From: CBDUQN01 sp965369375
GTDB taxonomy: Bacteria; Krumholzibacteriota; Krumholzibacteriia; Krumholzibacteriales; Krumholzibacteriaceae
DNA length: 64,000 nt
Reading direction: 5' to 3'
NCBI GenBank assembly: GCA_965369375.1
Contig: CBDUQN010000005.1
Span: 1-64,000, forward strand
Position 1 is the stretch's first letter; each line of letters opens with the position of its first letter. Below, one piece after another: positions 43,674 through 51,903 of the stretch. The notes under the pieces are model-generated. The model did not search any database and had not been told where the DNA came from. It saw only the letters and a list, made by a program, of their open reading frames with translations. A program made the position numbers and the translations under genes.

Positions 43674-45226
43674 AGGACCTCCAGGTATCCGAAGATATCC
43701 CTCGTATCGACACCTTCGTCGCCTCCCGACAGATATCTCCAGCCTAAGGCCGCGGAAATCGAAGAGCCGGCCCCGAGATCGACGAAACCGATTGCCCTGA
43801 AATCCTTCTCGTGCAGAGTATCCCCAGTCGGAGTTTGCGGGTCCGGTTCATCGCCCGGCGCCCACGACCGCATGTCGGCGCCCTCTCCAAACCGCGTTAT
43901 CCTTGCTTCCAACGCCGCCACGAAACGCTCATGCAGCGCAAATTCCGCGCGGAAGATCCATCGGTCGGCATCCGGCCCCAGCGCGGAACCGATGATACTG
44001 TTGATCTCGGGATCACCGTTGCCCGTCACGTAGTGGGTGCGCAACGAATCATTGTGCGTGTATGTGTATATATCGATCAGCGTGTAGCCGGCGAACAGTT
44101 CTATCTCGTGCTTCCACACGTCGAGCTGCGATTCGATCGAGCAGTTGAAACCCCATTTGCTCGGGGCCGGAGGATCATCCTCGTATTGCAGATCATCGAT
44201 GAGCAACTCTCCGCAGAAGATCAGACCCTTTACGAGCGGTATCTTCCAGTCAAGCCCCCAGAGAACATTATCGTTCTTCTTCTCGTTGAACTGGTTCGCG
44301 TAGAATGAACCAACGGGCAGGAGATACGAGAAATCGATTTCACGACCGGTATAGATCACCGACTCCCCGAAGCCGAGGTAGATACCTCGCGGCAGGCGTA
44401 TCGTCAGGCGGTGACCCGCCATACGTCGGGGCATCGACGAATCGAGAAGGACCTGCACGGTGTGCAGCCTGAATACACCGATAGAAAAATCGAACGAGAG
44501 ATGATCGAGCGATCCGGCGGTGTTCGACAGCAACATTCCCCCCGCCCTTCCGTTCGCCCAATGACCGTAATCTCTACCGATAAAGAAATTCCAGCTATTA
44601 CCGCCGAACGCGGCGTATGCCCGCTCATACAATGCAGTGACACCCCGCCAGCTCCGCTCCCGGGGGCTCGGGCTCTCGCGGTCCTCGTAGAAACCCTCCT
44701 CCCGATTGATCCGCACGCGGTACGCAACCTCGATCGTGAGTTTATTATCGATATCGAAAAGCAGATCGGGTACGAAGAGTCCTTCCGCAGCACCACGGTC
44801 GCTGCCTGGAATCTTTTTTATTCGTCCTCCCGCCGAGATATCGAAAGCGATAAAGCCGCTCTCCTTCTCGTATGCAATAACAGGACGATCTTCGCGCTCC
44901 GCCGGCCGATCCGCCTTGCCGAGGAATTCCTTCTGGAGTCTTTCGAGGAGAAAACGTTGACGCGGACTCAGAACCGGCGCCGCTTCACGCCCGGCCGCCT
45001 CAGTTATATGCTCGACATACCTCTCTACATCCCGGCGGTAATAGGGCGTCGTCGGTTCGAGGCTCACGAACCCGAGGAGCTCGAATTTTCGAAGGGCTGG
45101 ATAGACCCAGCTGTCCGGAGCGAGCCGCTCATTCGACGCCGCCAGAGGAACGGCCGCCGCCAGCAGAAAAAATCCGGAAAGGATCACTCCTCCCGGATAC
45201 CATATCCGATGTTTCAAATGCCTCAT
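43661..45226 (-). CDS. Wzi-like capsule-assembly/outer-membrane barrel protein
   Basis: The 521-residue protein has a signal peptide (VILSGFFLLAAAVPLAA), an N-terminal helical region (WVYPALRKFELLGFVSLEPT, RQRFLLERLQKEFLG) and many barrel strands (SFDFSIGVFRLHTVQVLLDS, FIGRDYGHWANGRAGGMLLS), ending GYLEVLWDF. This is the layout of the capsule assembly protein Wzi family. It could anchor exopolysaccharide on the outer membrane. It is next to a UbiA-family gene and a TPR protein; its partner polysaccharide genes are not in view. Confidence 0.75.
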   Translation of the reverse strand: MRHLKHRIWYPGGVILSGFFLLAAAVPLAASNERLAPDSWVYPALRKFELLGFVSLEPTTPYYRRDVERYVEHITEAAGREAAPVLSPRQRFLLERLQKEFLGKADRPAEREDRPVIAYEKESGFIAFDISAGGRIKKIPGSDRGAAEGLFVPDLLFDIDNKLTIEVAYRVRINREEGFYEDRESPSPRERSWRGVTALYERAYAAFGGNSWNFFIGRDYGHWANGRAGGMLLSNTAGSLDHLSFDFSIGVFRLHTVQVLLDSSMPRRMAGHRLTIRLPRGIYLGFGESVIYTGREIDFSYLLPVGSFYANQFNEKKNDNVLWGLDWKIPLVKGLIFCGELLIDDLQYEDDPPAPSKWGFNCSIESQLDVWKHEIELFAGYTLIDIYTYTHNDSLRTHYVTGNGDPEINSIIGSALGPDADRWIFRAEFALHERFVAALEARITRFGEGADMRSWAPGDEPDPQTPTGDTLHEKDFRAIGFVDLGAGSSISAALGWRYLSGGDEGVDTRDIFGYLEVLWDF

Positions 45227-45247
45227 CCAGTTATTCGATCATCCGCT

Positions 45248-46399
45248 TCAGATGCCATCGGCTCCTTCATAGCCTTCGCCATTCGCAACCGCCGCCATCC
45301 GATAGCACTCACGCGCCTTCCGCTTGTCATCCTGCTTCTCGTAACTGATCCCGAGACCGAAGTAGACTTTGGCATCGCCCGGATTGATCTCGGCAACCCG
45401 TTTGTAATACTCGACCGCTTCCCTCGGTTGCTCCATCTTGTTGAAGCACTCTCCGATATAGTAGAGTATGGAAGAATTCCCGGGGTTGAGTTTCGATGCA
45501 TGTAAGAGATACTTGATCGCCTTCGGGTACACTCCCTTTCGATAGTAGAGCAGACCGAGATAATACTGCGCGTTGACATTGTCCGACTCGATTTTGAGGA
45601 TCTTCTTGAACTCCTCCTTGGCTTCGTCGTACCGCCCTTCCTTCATCAACGCGACCCCGAGGTTGTTGAAACCCTCAACGCTCGATGAATCGAGCTCCAG
45701 TCCGATACGGAATTCCTTTATTGCCTGCTCACTGTCCCCTCTGTCGCCGTAGAGCGCTCCGAGATTGAAATGGGCTTCGGCACTCTTGGGGTTGTATTGT
45801 ACCGCTTTGCGAAACTGCTGAAGCGCAGCGCTCTTCTTGTCGTTCAGATCGAGTATGTATCCGAGATTGGTATATGATTTCGAATGAGTAGGATCCAGTT
45901 CGATCGCCTTTCTGTACTGCTCCTCCGACTCTTCGAACTGGTGGTTCTTCATGTATGCCACGCCGAGACGATAGTAGCATTCGGGATTCTCGGGTTCTTT
46001 CTTTATCGATTCCATGTGAAGCTTTATAGCTCCCTTGAAGTTGCCCCGTATCTCGAGAAGCCTTCCCATCCGATACGTCGGCAGGGCGAGCGTGGCATTC
46101 AGCTCGCTGAGTTTGCGGTATCCCTCGAACGAGAGCTCATACCTCCCTATCTGCTCGAGCAAGTTGCATGTCTCGTGAATGATCGTCTCATCGGCATCAG
46201 GGTGCTCGAGTATCGCCGAAAGCACTGCCTCGGCATTGTTTGTATTTTTTCGCTTGAGGTGATGGCGGGCGAGCTCGAGGATCTCATATATTCTTGCCTC
46301 TCCCCGTTTGAACTTCTTGTGCAGGCGAGCCAGCTCCCGGCTTTCCTCTTTGGTTTCCCCTCTCGCAAGTTCGAGAAATTTATCCCAGTTGAGACCCAT
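45248..46399 (-). CDS. TPR-repeat protein
   Basis: The ATG at 46399 follows GGAGGG at 9 bases. The 383-residue protein has about nine TPR units with the W/LG/Y/A/F/A/P pattern, such as PECYYRLGVAYMKNHQFEES, KSYTNLGYILDLNDKKSAAL and SSILYYIGECFNKMEQPREA. No signal peptide is visible, so it is probably cytoplasmic. TPR proteins mediate protein-protein contacts; the partner is unknown. A promoter with a perfect TTGACA lies 50-80 bases upstream. Confidence 0.85.
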   Translation of the reverse strand: MGLNWDKFLELARGETKEESRELARLHKKFKRGEARIYEILELARHHLKRKNTNNAEAVLSAILEHPDADETIIHETCNLLEQIGRYELSFEGYRKLSELNATLALPTYRMGRLLEIRGNFKGAIKLHMESIKKEPENPECYYRLGVAYMKNHQFEESEEQYRKAIELDPTHSKSYTNLGYILDLNDKKSAALQQFRKAVQYNPKSAEAHFNLGALYGDRGDSEQAIKEFRIGLELDSSSVEGFNNLGVALMKEGRYDEAKEEFKKILKIESDNVNAQYYLGLLYYRKGVYPKAIKYLLHASKLNPGNSSILYYIGECFNKMEQPREAVEYYKRVAEINPGDAKVYFGLGISYEKQDDKRKARECYRMAAVANGEGYEGADGI

Positions 46400-46448
46400 C
46401 ACTTAAATCCCTCCAACAGGAAGCTTCCGTAACACCCTTGCCAACCGT

Positions 46449-46478
46449 AGGCTAGCCCATTGATTTCCGATGTGTCAA
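46449..46478 (-). promoter_or_regulatory. Predicted promoter of the TPR gene
   Basis: Perfect TTGACA (46478-46473), 18 bases, TAGCCT (46454-46449), 50 bases before the TPR start. The remaining part of the gap 46400-46556 shows nothing else. Confidence 0.45.
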
Positions 46479-46556
46479 GATTAATTTACCGATCGTGCGT
46501 CCAGGCCTATCCGTGCTGTTGCTTGAATGAAACGGTGGCAGGTAGAGGTCGGGAAA

Positions 46557-46991
46557 TCAGTAGCGCCGACGCATCATGTACGGCGAATAGCGGCTCTGAC
46601 TGTACTGGAATCTGAGGAGAAACGTGTCATTCGGCTTGTATGTCAAATCGATGTTCGGCAAGAATAATCCAGGGCTCGCATATGCTTCGCCCCCCGTCAT
46701 CATCGATCCGACACCCACATCCCAATGCAGGGTGAGAGACCTGCTCAATTTCAAAGCGAAGTGTCCGAGGTAGTATCCCATGCCGAAGGAGCCGTAATTG
46801 TTCGATGAAGAATATGAAAAACCGACGGAACTGTGAAACTCGAGGCCCCGTATGTGCAAAAAACTCGGCGTCAGCTGAGGATTGAGATAGCTTTCGAAAA
46901 CGCTCTGTTCCTCGATCGTGTCTTGCCCGACGATCGAAACGGGAACGAGGAAGAAGATGAAGATGGTGATAAGAACACCGTACAACTTCAT
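46557..46991 (-). CDS. Small predicted outer-membrane protein
   Basis: The ATG at 46991 comes one base after the receiver gene stop. The 144-residue protein has a signal peptide (LYGVLITIFIFFLVPVSIVG), then strands such as LEFHSSVGFSYSSSNNYGSF and HFALKLSRSLTLHWDVGVGS, and ends YSPYMMRRRY. Length suggests a small or partial barrel. A GTG at 47009 is an alternative. Family unknown; the link to the response regulator just upstream suggests regulated or related function. Confidence 0.65.
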   Translation of the reverse strand: MKLYGVLITIFIFFLVPVSIVGQDTIEEQSVFESYLNPQLTPSFLHIRGLEFHSSVGFSYSSSNNYGSFGMGYYLGHFALKLSRSLTLHWDVGVGSMMTGGEAYASPGLFLPNIDLTYKPNDTFLLRFQYSQSRYSPYMMRRRY

Positions 46992-46992
46992 G

Positions 46993-47364
46993 CTACGCCC
47001 GAATCTCACTGCGCTGACCGAGGAGCTCCCGTATCTTCGATTTCAGAGGATCCAGATCAACAGATTTGACGATGTAGGCATCGGCCGCCCACGTCTTGAA
47101 ATCATCCTTGTAGACGGAATAGGCCGAATTGATGATAACGGGTAACTCCTTGCGGCGCTGTGCCAATTCATTTAAACAGTCGATGCCGCTCTCTTCTCCC
47201 AGTTTCAAATCGAGGATCACGAGATCCGGTGATTCCTGTTCGATGATACGGAACACTTCATTCATATCAGATGCGGAAACCGTATCGTAACCCTCGTTTC
47301 GCAACTCCTCACTATAGAGTTTTCGTACGTTCACCTCGTCATCGACTATCAGGATCTTTGCCAT
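46993..47364 (-). CDS. Single-domain response regulator (CheY-like)
   Basis: The 123-residue protein is a receiver domain only: acidic pair DDE (residues 8-10), phospho-acceptor D52 (LVILDLKLGEESG), S80 (INSAYS) in the Ser/Thr position and K100 (YIVKS). There is no output domain. It would act by binding a partner, such as a motility or polarity protein. It lies in one run with an MglA-like GTPase upstream and a small barrel downstream. Confidence 0.9.
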   Translation of the reverse strand: MAKILIVDDEVNVRKLYSEELRNEGYDTVSASDMNEVFRIIEQESPDLVILDLKLGEESGIDCLNELAQRRKELPVIINSAYSVYKDDFKTWAADAYIVKSVDLDPLKSKIRELLGQRSEIRA

Positions 47365-47461
47365 CTTCCACTCCTTGGCGGTATAACACGGTGCACCCGA
47401 AGAGCCTATAGTTCCATATTGTCAGGAAACTCATACTACGTCAAGCACTTTCAGCAGGCGA

Positions 47462-48562
47462 TCAGTGGGACTCGATCTTGACCTCGAGGATGACCTTGAC
47501 CGGTATTTCCTTGTCGATTTCGCTCTTTGATATCCGAACGGGAACACGAATCACCTTCTCGAGCGGTTTCGGCGCGTCGGCGACTTCCACGGCCGTTTCT
47601 TCCCGGGATTTCGAAGGCTTTGTCTTCTTGCCTAACTTATCGAGCGGATCGCTTATTATTTCCATATTCTCCTGGGGATCAACCGTTTCCTTTTGCTCTT
47701 CGTTATTCAAATCCACCAGATGGCCGTAATCCTCGTATCCGTCCCTCGTAGCGCCGAGGTTCACACCCTCGTGAGACTGTTCCTTCTCCTTGAGAACGTT
47801 ATCGACAAACTCAGAGACAGACTCGTGCTCCTCTTCTCTCTTCTCTGCATGTATTAAAGACTCGCTCTCGCCTGTCTCTGAGTCACGTAAACGAGACTTT
47901 CCCTTTGCAACCACCTCGGCACAAACCGATGAATTATCCGAGGTGCTCTTCGATTTGCTTTCGCTGCCAATTTCCCTGAGCTCTTCCTGCATTTTCATGA
48001 ATACGAGGCGCGCGACCTCCTCGAAGGTCTCATAAACTCCGTCACCGTTCGTAGCGATGCCTTCGAATGTGGGAACTTTGAATGTGTTCAATTCCTTTTC
48101 CATCATTTTCGCGTCCAGGCAGTTTGGCAGGTCACGCTTGTTGAATTGGAGCACCCATGGGATGCTCTTGAGAGTCAATCCGAGATCGTTGAGATTATCC
48201 TCGAGGTTCTGAATGCTTTCCTTGTTGCCTTCCATTTTCTCGGGCGCCGAATCCGAGACAAAAACGAGTGCATCGACACCCTTGAGCACCAGCTTCCTCG
48301 TGGCGTTGTAGTACACCTGCCCCGGTACGGTATAGAGGAGAAATCGCATTTTGAATCCGTTGATCTCACCGACATCTATTGGCAGAAAATCGAAAAACAG
48401 GGTTCGATCGGTGCGCGTCTTCATCGAGATCATCTTGCCCTTGTTCTCCTTGGGCAGCTTTGAATACATGAATTCGAGGTTTGTCGTCTTGCCACTGAGG
48501 CCGGGCCCGTAGTAGACGATCTTTATATTGATTTCACCGCCGGCATAATTTATTACAGCCAT
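47462..48562 (-). CDS. mglA: MglA-like small GTPase with long charged C-terminal tail
   Basis: Residues 1-195 are an MglA-like Ras-type GTPase: G1 GPGLSGKTT (19-27), DRTLFFDFLPIDVGEING, switch II TVPGQVYYNATRKLVLKG (79-95) and NKRD (141-144). Residues about 200-366 are a low-complexity, Glu/Lys/Ser-rich tail (REEEHESVSEFVDNVLKEKE) ending in a short beta-like segment (VIRVPVRISKSEIDKEIPVK). MglA usually has about 195 residues and controls cell polarity and gliding in Myxococcus. The tail is not part of the known family. A single-domain receiver gene follows. Confidence 0.88.
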   Translation of the reverse strand: MAVINYAGGEINIKIVYYGPGLSGKTTNLEFMYSKLPKENKGKMISMKTRTDRTLFFDFLPIDVGEINGFKMRFLLYTVPGQVYYNATRKLVLKGVDALVFVSDSAPEKMEGNKESIQNLEDNLNDLGLTLKSIPWVLQFNKRDLPNCLDAKMMEKELNTFKVPTFEGIATNGDGVYETFEEVARLVFMKMQEELREIGSESKSKSTSDNSSVCAEVVAKGKSRLRDSETGESESLIHAEKREEEHESVSEFVDNVLKEKEQSHEGVNLGATRDGYEDYGHLVDLNNEEQKETVDPQENMEIISDPLDKLGKKTKPSKSREETAVEVADAPKPLEKVIRVPVRISKSEIDKEIPVKVILEVKIESH

Positions 48563-48904
48563 CTTCCTCTGCTCTCCTTTGCTTCGGCCGGGGTGTCCCT
48601 TCCTTCCCTCGCGCTCTCTCGATGCACAGACAAGGAAACAGTCGCTTCAAGCAGGCTAACGTTACTCGAGTTAGGGTGTTCACTAAACGTTACCTGACGG
48701 AAGTGCCCACCCCGGCAGTAACGACTTTCCGCAAGGAGTGTGCCACGGGCCCGAGGCGACGCTCTTTTTTATCTGATTATATTTCAAGTGGTTATATCAG
48801 TTGAAGGCATAAAAAAGCAAGCCTTCCCGAGATAATGAGAGGGAATCGATGAAATGTGCAATCATCTATTGCTGGAGCTGCTACGAATCGCCTGCCGAGT
48901 TATC
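48563..48904 (-). other. Long structured leader and tandem promoters before the MglA-like gene
   Basis: This 342-base stretch has no credible gene. The first part (48776-48820, read on the minus strand) holds two overlapping promoters. The leader of about 200 bases contains CGTTAC (48723-48718) and two GTAACG copies (48693-48688 and 48665-48660), so two exclusive hairpins are possible. GC-rich segments flank them. No known riboswitch motif was recognised. The rest (48821-48904) is downstream of the lipoprotein gene. Confidence 0.6.
48776..48820 (-). promoter_or_regulatory. Two overlapping predicted promoters of the MglA-like gene
   Basis: Promoter A: TTGCTT (48820-48815), 18 bases, TATAAC (48796-48791). 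Promoter B: TTCAAC (48805-48800), 18 bases, a perfect TATAAT (48781-48776). Both would give a leader of about 205-220 bases. Confidence 0.5.
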
Positions 48905-49258
48905 TCAATCGGGCGGACAGAGGGCGCCGCTGCAATCGAGGAAGAGATCGATCGCGCTCCCATCGCTGACAGAGACCGATTCCGTCCAGCAGAAATACTT
49001 TCCCTCATCAGCGAGGATGGCATTGCTGTGAACGTAAACCGAATACGATCCCGCGGGAATCTCGATAAGCGCAGGCTCCTCGCTCGATACTCTGCCCCAA
49101 TACTCGTCATTGATGAAAACAGAGGCGGGAAATGACACGCAGTTGCTGAATCTCAACCAGACACCGGTTGCCTGCTGCTCAACGACCTTGTCCTCACAAC
49201 TCGTGAAAACGCCCGTAATGAGGATCAGGATAATCGCCAACACACCGATCCGCTTCAT
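48905..49258 (-). CDS. Small lipoprotein of unknown function
   Basis: The 117-residue protein has a lipoprotein signal (AIILILITGVFTSC, cysteine 21) and a short beta-rich domain (VWLRFSNCVSFPASVFINDE, IEIPAGSYSVYVHSNAILAD) with four further cysteines. The mature part resembles small carboxypeptidase-regulatory-like or PEGA-type domains ('IPAGSYSVYV'), but this is weak. Two predicted promoters precede it. Confidence 0.75.
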   Translation of the reverse strand: MKRIGVLAIILILITGVFTSCEDKVVEQQATGVWLRFSNCVSFPASVFINDEYWGRVSSEEPALIEIPAGSYSVYVHSNAILADEGKYFCWTESVSVSDGSAIDLFLDCSGALCPPD

Positions 49259-49276
49259 AAAAACCTCCTTGGCCCG

Positions 49277-49305
49277 TTCATATGCGAAAGCGCTCCTCTT
49301 GTCAA
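49277..49305 (-). promoter_or_regulatory. Predicted promoter 1 of the small lipoprotein gene
   Basis: Perfect TTGACA (49305-49300), 17 bases, TATGAA (49282-49277). The lipoprotein start is 19 bases downstream. Confidence 0.45.
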
Positions 49306-49324
49306 GGATCGGCTAAATTCTCAC

Positions 49325-49354
49325 ATTAGAAAATAACAAATCAGGAATTGTCAA
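49325..49354 (-). promoter_or_regulatory. Predicted promoter 2 of the small lipoprotein gene
   Basis: Perfect TTGACA (49354-49349), 18 bases, TCTAAT (49330-49325, five of six). It lies upstream of promoter 1. Confidence 0.5.
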
Positions 49355-49374
49355 ACAACAGAAAAATGGGCGGG

Positions 49375-49797
49375 TTATGAGGATAGTTTCTCACCGCACC
49401 ACGGACAGTACCGATGAAGGGTGTTCACCTGTTTGCCGCATTCAGAGCATATGATGCTGTCTTCATTTCTTCCGTCGAGATTGAATCCGAGCGGATCGCG
49501 TCTGAGTTCCTTCAGCCTGTCATAGAGCTCCTGGGCCTTGGCCAGAACAAACTCGTATTTGCCCTTGTCGCAATGAACCACGATTTTCGGATACAGCTCC
49601 CCACCCTCTATCCTGACATCATCAATCGTGCAAAAATCGATGGAAAGATCCTTGATGCCGAATGATGCCTCGATATTGGATACCTGGAAGTTGATATGCC
49701 TGTCGGTAAGCTCCAGAATTCCGCGCGCGGCAATGAGCCTACTCACATAGTATATCGCTTTTTGCATGAAAATCGTTTTTTCACTTGATATGTGCAA
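49375..49797 (-). CDS. PH-like/zinc-ribbon protein
   Basis: The TTG at 49797 has GGAGG 7 bases upstream and is preferred to the ATG at 49767, which has none. The 140-residue protein has a beta-rich N-terminal region (FQVSNIEASFGIKDLSIDFC, IVVHCDKGKYEFVLAKAQEL) and a C-terminal zinc ribbon (ICSECGKQVNTLHRYCPWCG). Function is unknown. A sigma-54-like promoter lies 36-51 bases before the start. It is divergent from the acyltransferase operon. Confidence 0.75.
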   Translation of the reverse strand: MHISSEKTIFMQKAIYYVSRLIAARGILELTDRHINFQVSNIEASFGIKDLSIDFCTIDDVRIEGGELYPKIVVHCDKGKYEFVLAKAQELYDRLKELRRDPLGFNLDGRNEDSIICSECGKQVNTLHRYCPWCGEKLSS

Positions 49798-49832
49798 TCC
49801 CTATCCTCCGTGGAGCAATTTACGAATGCTGC

Positions 49833-49848
49833 TGCCAGAATTGTGCCA
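49833..49848 (-). promoter_or_regulatory. Candidate sigma-54 promoter of the zinc-ribbon gene
   Basis: Read on the minus strand, TGGCACAATTCTGGCA matches the -24/-12 consensus TGGCAC-N5-TTGCW except one base (TGGCA for TTGCA). The GG and GC pairs are correctly spaced. Transcription would start near 49823 and give a 25-base leader. Confidence 0.45.
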
Positions 49849-49859
49849 CTTTAAGATTC

Positions 49860-49888
49860 TTGACAATAAATTGCTTCGGTCATATTCT
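49860..49888 (+). promoter_or_regulatory. Strong predicted promoter of the acyltransferase operon
   Basis: Perfect TTGACA (49860-49865), 17 bases, TATTCT (49883-49888). Start of transcription would be near 49895, only 4-5 bases before the GTG at 49899, so the message may be almost leaderless. Confidence 0.55.
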
Positions 49889-49898
49889 CCTACAAATC

Positions 49899-50744
49899 GT
49901 GACTGGACTTGGTAAAATCAGCTTTACGCTGGCGGCTGTCGTCCTTGATCTGCTACCCATGCGTGTACGCACGTGCATAGCAGATGCTTCCGGTGCCTTG
50001 CTTTATGCGCTCGTGCCGGCCTGGAGGCGCAACATTCGGGAGAACCTCTCACGTATCGGTGTCGAGGCTTCAAAGGAAGTTGTGCTCGGTATCTTGAAGA
50101 ACCATTCGATGAACATAATGGATATGTTCGCCTCCTCACGGTGGCGGACGCCGGAAATACAGAAGAAATTCACCTTCGAGGGAAAGGAGGTGCTCGATGA
50201 CGCGCTCGCCGAGGGAAAGGGCGTCATAGCGGTTACCGCGCACATCGGAAACTGGGAACTCGCCGCGCTCTACCTGAGCTCTCTCGGATATAACCTCCAC
50301 ATCGTAGCGGGAGTTCAGCTGAACCGGGTTTTGAGTGAAGCGGTCAAGGAGGCGAAGGAAAAGTGGGGCATAGAAGTAATCAACCCGAAGCACTCATACC
50401 GGCGATTGTTCAAAGCACTCGCCTCGAACGGCATTGTGGTGCTGCTCGTCGACGGAGACATTTACATCGGTAGCGCTAAAATCGATTTCTTCGGCCAACA
50501 AGCCACGATGCCAAGAGGACCGGTGCAGCTCGGCCGCAGAAGCGGCGCTCCGGTCATCGGAGGATACTGCAGGCGCATGCCGGGGGACCGCTACCGGGTT
50601 CACCTCGAAGAGGTGCTCTCGGGAAAAGAGGCCGCTTCGCTTCCGGAAAAGGAGGCGCTCAGACGGCTGTACCGCCCCGTTGAACGGTTTATCAGGGACA
50701 ACGGCGATCAATGGTGCATCTTTCGCCGATTATGGGGAGCATGA
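49899..50744 (+). CDS. LpxL/HtrB-type lysophospholipid or lipid A acyltransferase
   Basis: The GTG at 49899 is chosen because the promoter at 49860-49888 lies inside the longer frame that begins at 49785. The 281-residue protein has the family layout: a short hydrophobic start, LLPMRVRTCIADASGALLYA, RRNIRENLSRIGVEASKEVV, the catalytic HxxxxE (VTAHIGNWELAALYLSSLGY), QLNRVLSEAVKEAKEKWGIE, LVDGDIYIGSAKIDFFGQQA and RSGAPVIGGYC. It transfers an acyl chain to a glycolipid or phospholipid at the inner membrane. It is coupled to a glycosyltransferase and MFS gene. Confidence 0.86.
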   Translation: MTGLGKISFTLAAVVLDLLPMRVRTCIADASGALLYALVPAWRRNIRENLSRIGVEASKEVVLGILKNHSMNIMDMFASSRWRTPEIQKKFTFEGKEVLDDALAEGKGVIAVTAHIGNWELAALYLSSLGYNLHIVAGVQLNRVLSEAVKEAKEKWGIEVINPKHSYRRLFKALASNGIVVLLVDGDIYIGSAKIDFFGQQATMPRGPVQLGRRSGAPVIGGYCRRMPGDRYRVHLEEVLSGKEAASLPEKEALRRLYRPVERFIRDNGDQWCIFRRLWGA

Positions 50745-50745
50745 T

Positions 50746-51903
50746 TTGAATATCGGCATCGTCACACAATCGTACTACCCGAGACCGGGGGGAGTCGCGG
50801 AAGTCGTACATCATACCGCATGGGTGCTCTCGCAGCGCGGCCATAACGTCAAGATCATCACCACCAATTACAGCGCAAAAATGGATAGCGATCCGAATAT
50901 AATCCGGATCGGAAGGAACCTGCTCATACCGAACAACGGCGCATGGGCCAATGTTACGGCCGGATTCGGACTTGCCTCACAGCTCGAGGAGATATTCCAA
51001 CGAGAGGCGTTCGATATCATTCAGATACACTGCCCCCTGACCCCGACATTGCCCCTGCTCACATTCAATGCGGCCCGCGAGGGGCAAAAGATCGTCGGCT
51101 CTTTTCATGCCGCAGCGGAAAGCCATTTGGGTTATTCGATCTTTCGGCGGCAGCTTCGCTCGAGAGTCGAGCGGCTCGATGCGCGGGTCGCCGTGTCGGA
51201 GGCTGCAATGAAGTTTGCAAGTCGTTATTTTCCGGGAAATTATGATATTGTTCCGAACGGGATCGACTGTGAGCGGTTCCACCCCGACGTTCCTCCCGTC
51301 GAAGAGCTGACCGACGATTGCCTCAATCTGCTCTACGTCGGCAGACGGGATCGGAGAAAGGGTCTCACCTACCTATACCGGGCTCTGCCGCTCGTCCAGA
51401 AGAGACTCGGCCGCAAGATCCGGCTGATTCTCGTCGGCGACGGAATGCTGGGTGGGCGGTTGATACCGAAACCTCTCTTTCTCGGCGGCGCCGAGATCGT
51501 CACCATCGGACGCGTTTCACCGGAGATGCTCCCCCGATACTACGCCTCCGCAGATATCCACTGCTCGCCGGCGATCGGCAGGGAGAGTTTCGGCATCGTG
51601 CTCCTCGAGGCGATGGCGTCGGGAATACCGGTTATCGCGAGTGATATTCCCGGCTTTCGCAGCGTCGTCTCGCCCGGACGCGAGGGATTCTTGGTTGCAC
51701 CGCGCAGCACCGAACGTCTCGCCGAAGCAATTCTGGCCATGGGGACAGATTCGCGGCTGAGATCCGAGCTCGGATCTCGGGGCAGGGAAAAGGCTCTGCA
51801 GTACCATTGGCCGATCGTCACCGATAAGCTCGAAGGGATTTTTTACCGAATTACCGGTATGCGGCCGGCGCGCCCGGCGCCCGCATACCAATCTGCAGGA
51901 TGA
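50746..51903 (+). CDS. GT4-family glycosyltransferase (PimA-like)
   Basis: The TTG at 50746 has GGGGAG 6 bases upstream, one base after the acyltransferase stop. The 385-residue GT-B protein has NIGIVTQSYYPRPGGVAEVV, GSFHAAAESHLGYSIFR, NYDIVPNGIDCERFHPD, LLYVGRRDRRKGLTYLYRAL and the E-x7-E donor motif ESFGIVLLEAMASGIPVIAS. This is like phosphatidylinositol mannosyltransferase and related lipid GTs. With the acyltransferase it may build an acylated glycolipid. Donor and acceptor are unknown. Confidence 0.88.
   Translation: MNIGIVTQSYYPRPGGVAEVVHHTAWVLSQRGHNVKIITTNYSAKMDSDPNIIRIGRNLLIPNNGAWANVTAGFGLASQLEEIFQREAFDIIQIHCPLTPTLPLLTFNAAREGQKIVGSFHAAAESHLGYSIFRRQLRSRVERLDARVAVSEAAMKFASRYFPGNYDIVPNGIDCERFHPDVPPVEELTDDCLNLLYVGRRDRRKGLTYLYRALPLVQKRLGRKIRLILVGDGMLGGRLIPKPLFLGGAEIVTIGRVSPEMLPRYYASADIHCSPAIGRESFGIVLLEAMASGIPVIASDIPGFRSVVSPGREGFLVAPRSTERLAEAILAMGTDSRLRSELGSRGREKALQYHWPIVTDKLEGIFYRITGMRPARPAPAYQSAG

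Noticed and set aside
48600..48775. A known riboswitch (c-di-GMP, TPP, SAM, cobalamin)
   Set aside because: The conserved core sequences of these classes are absent; only alternative pairing is seen.
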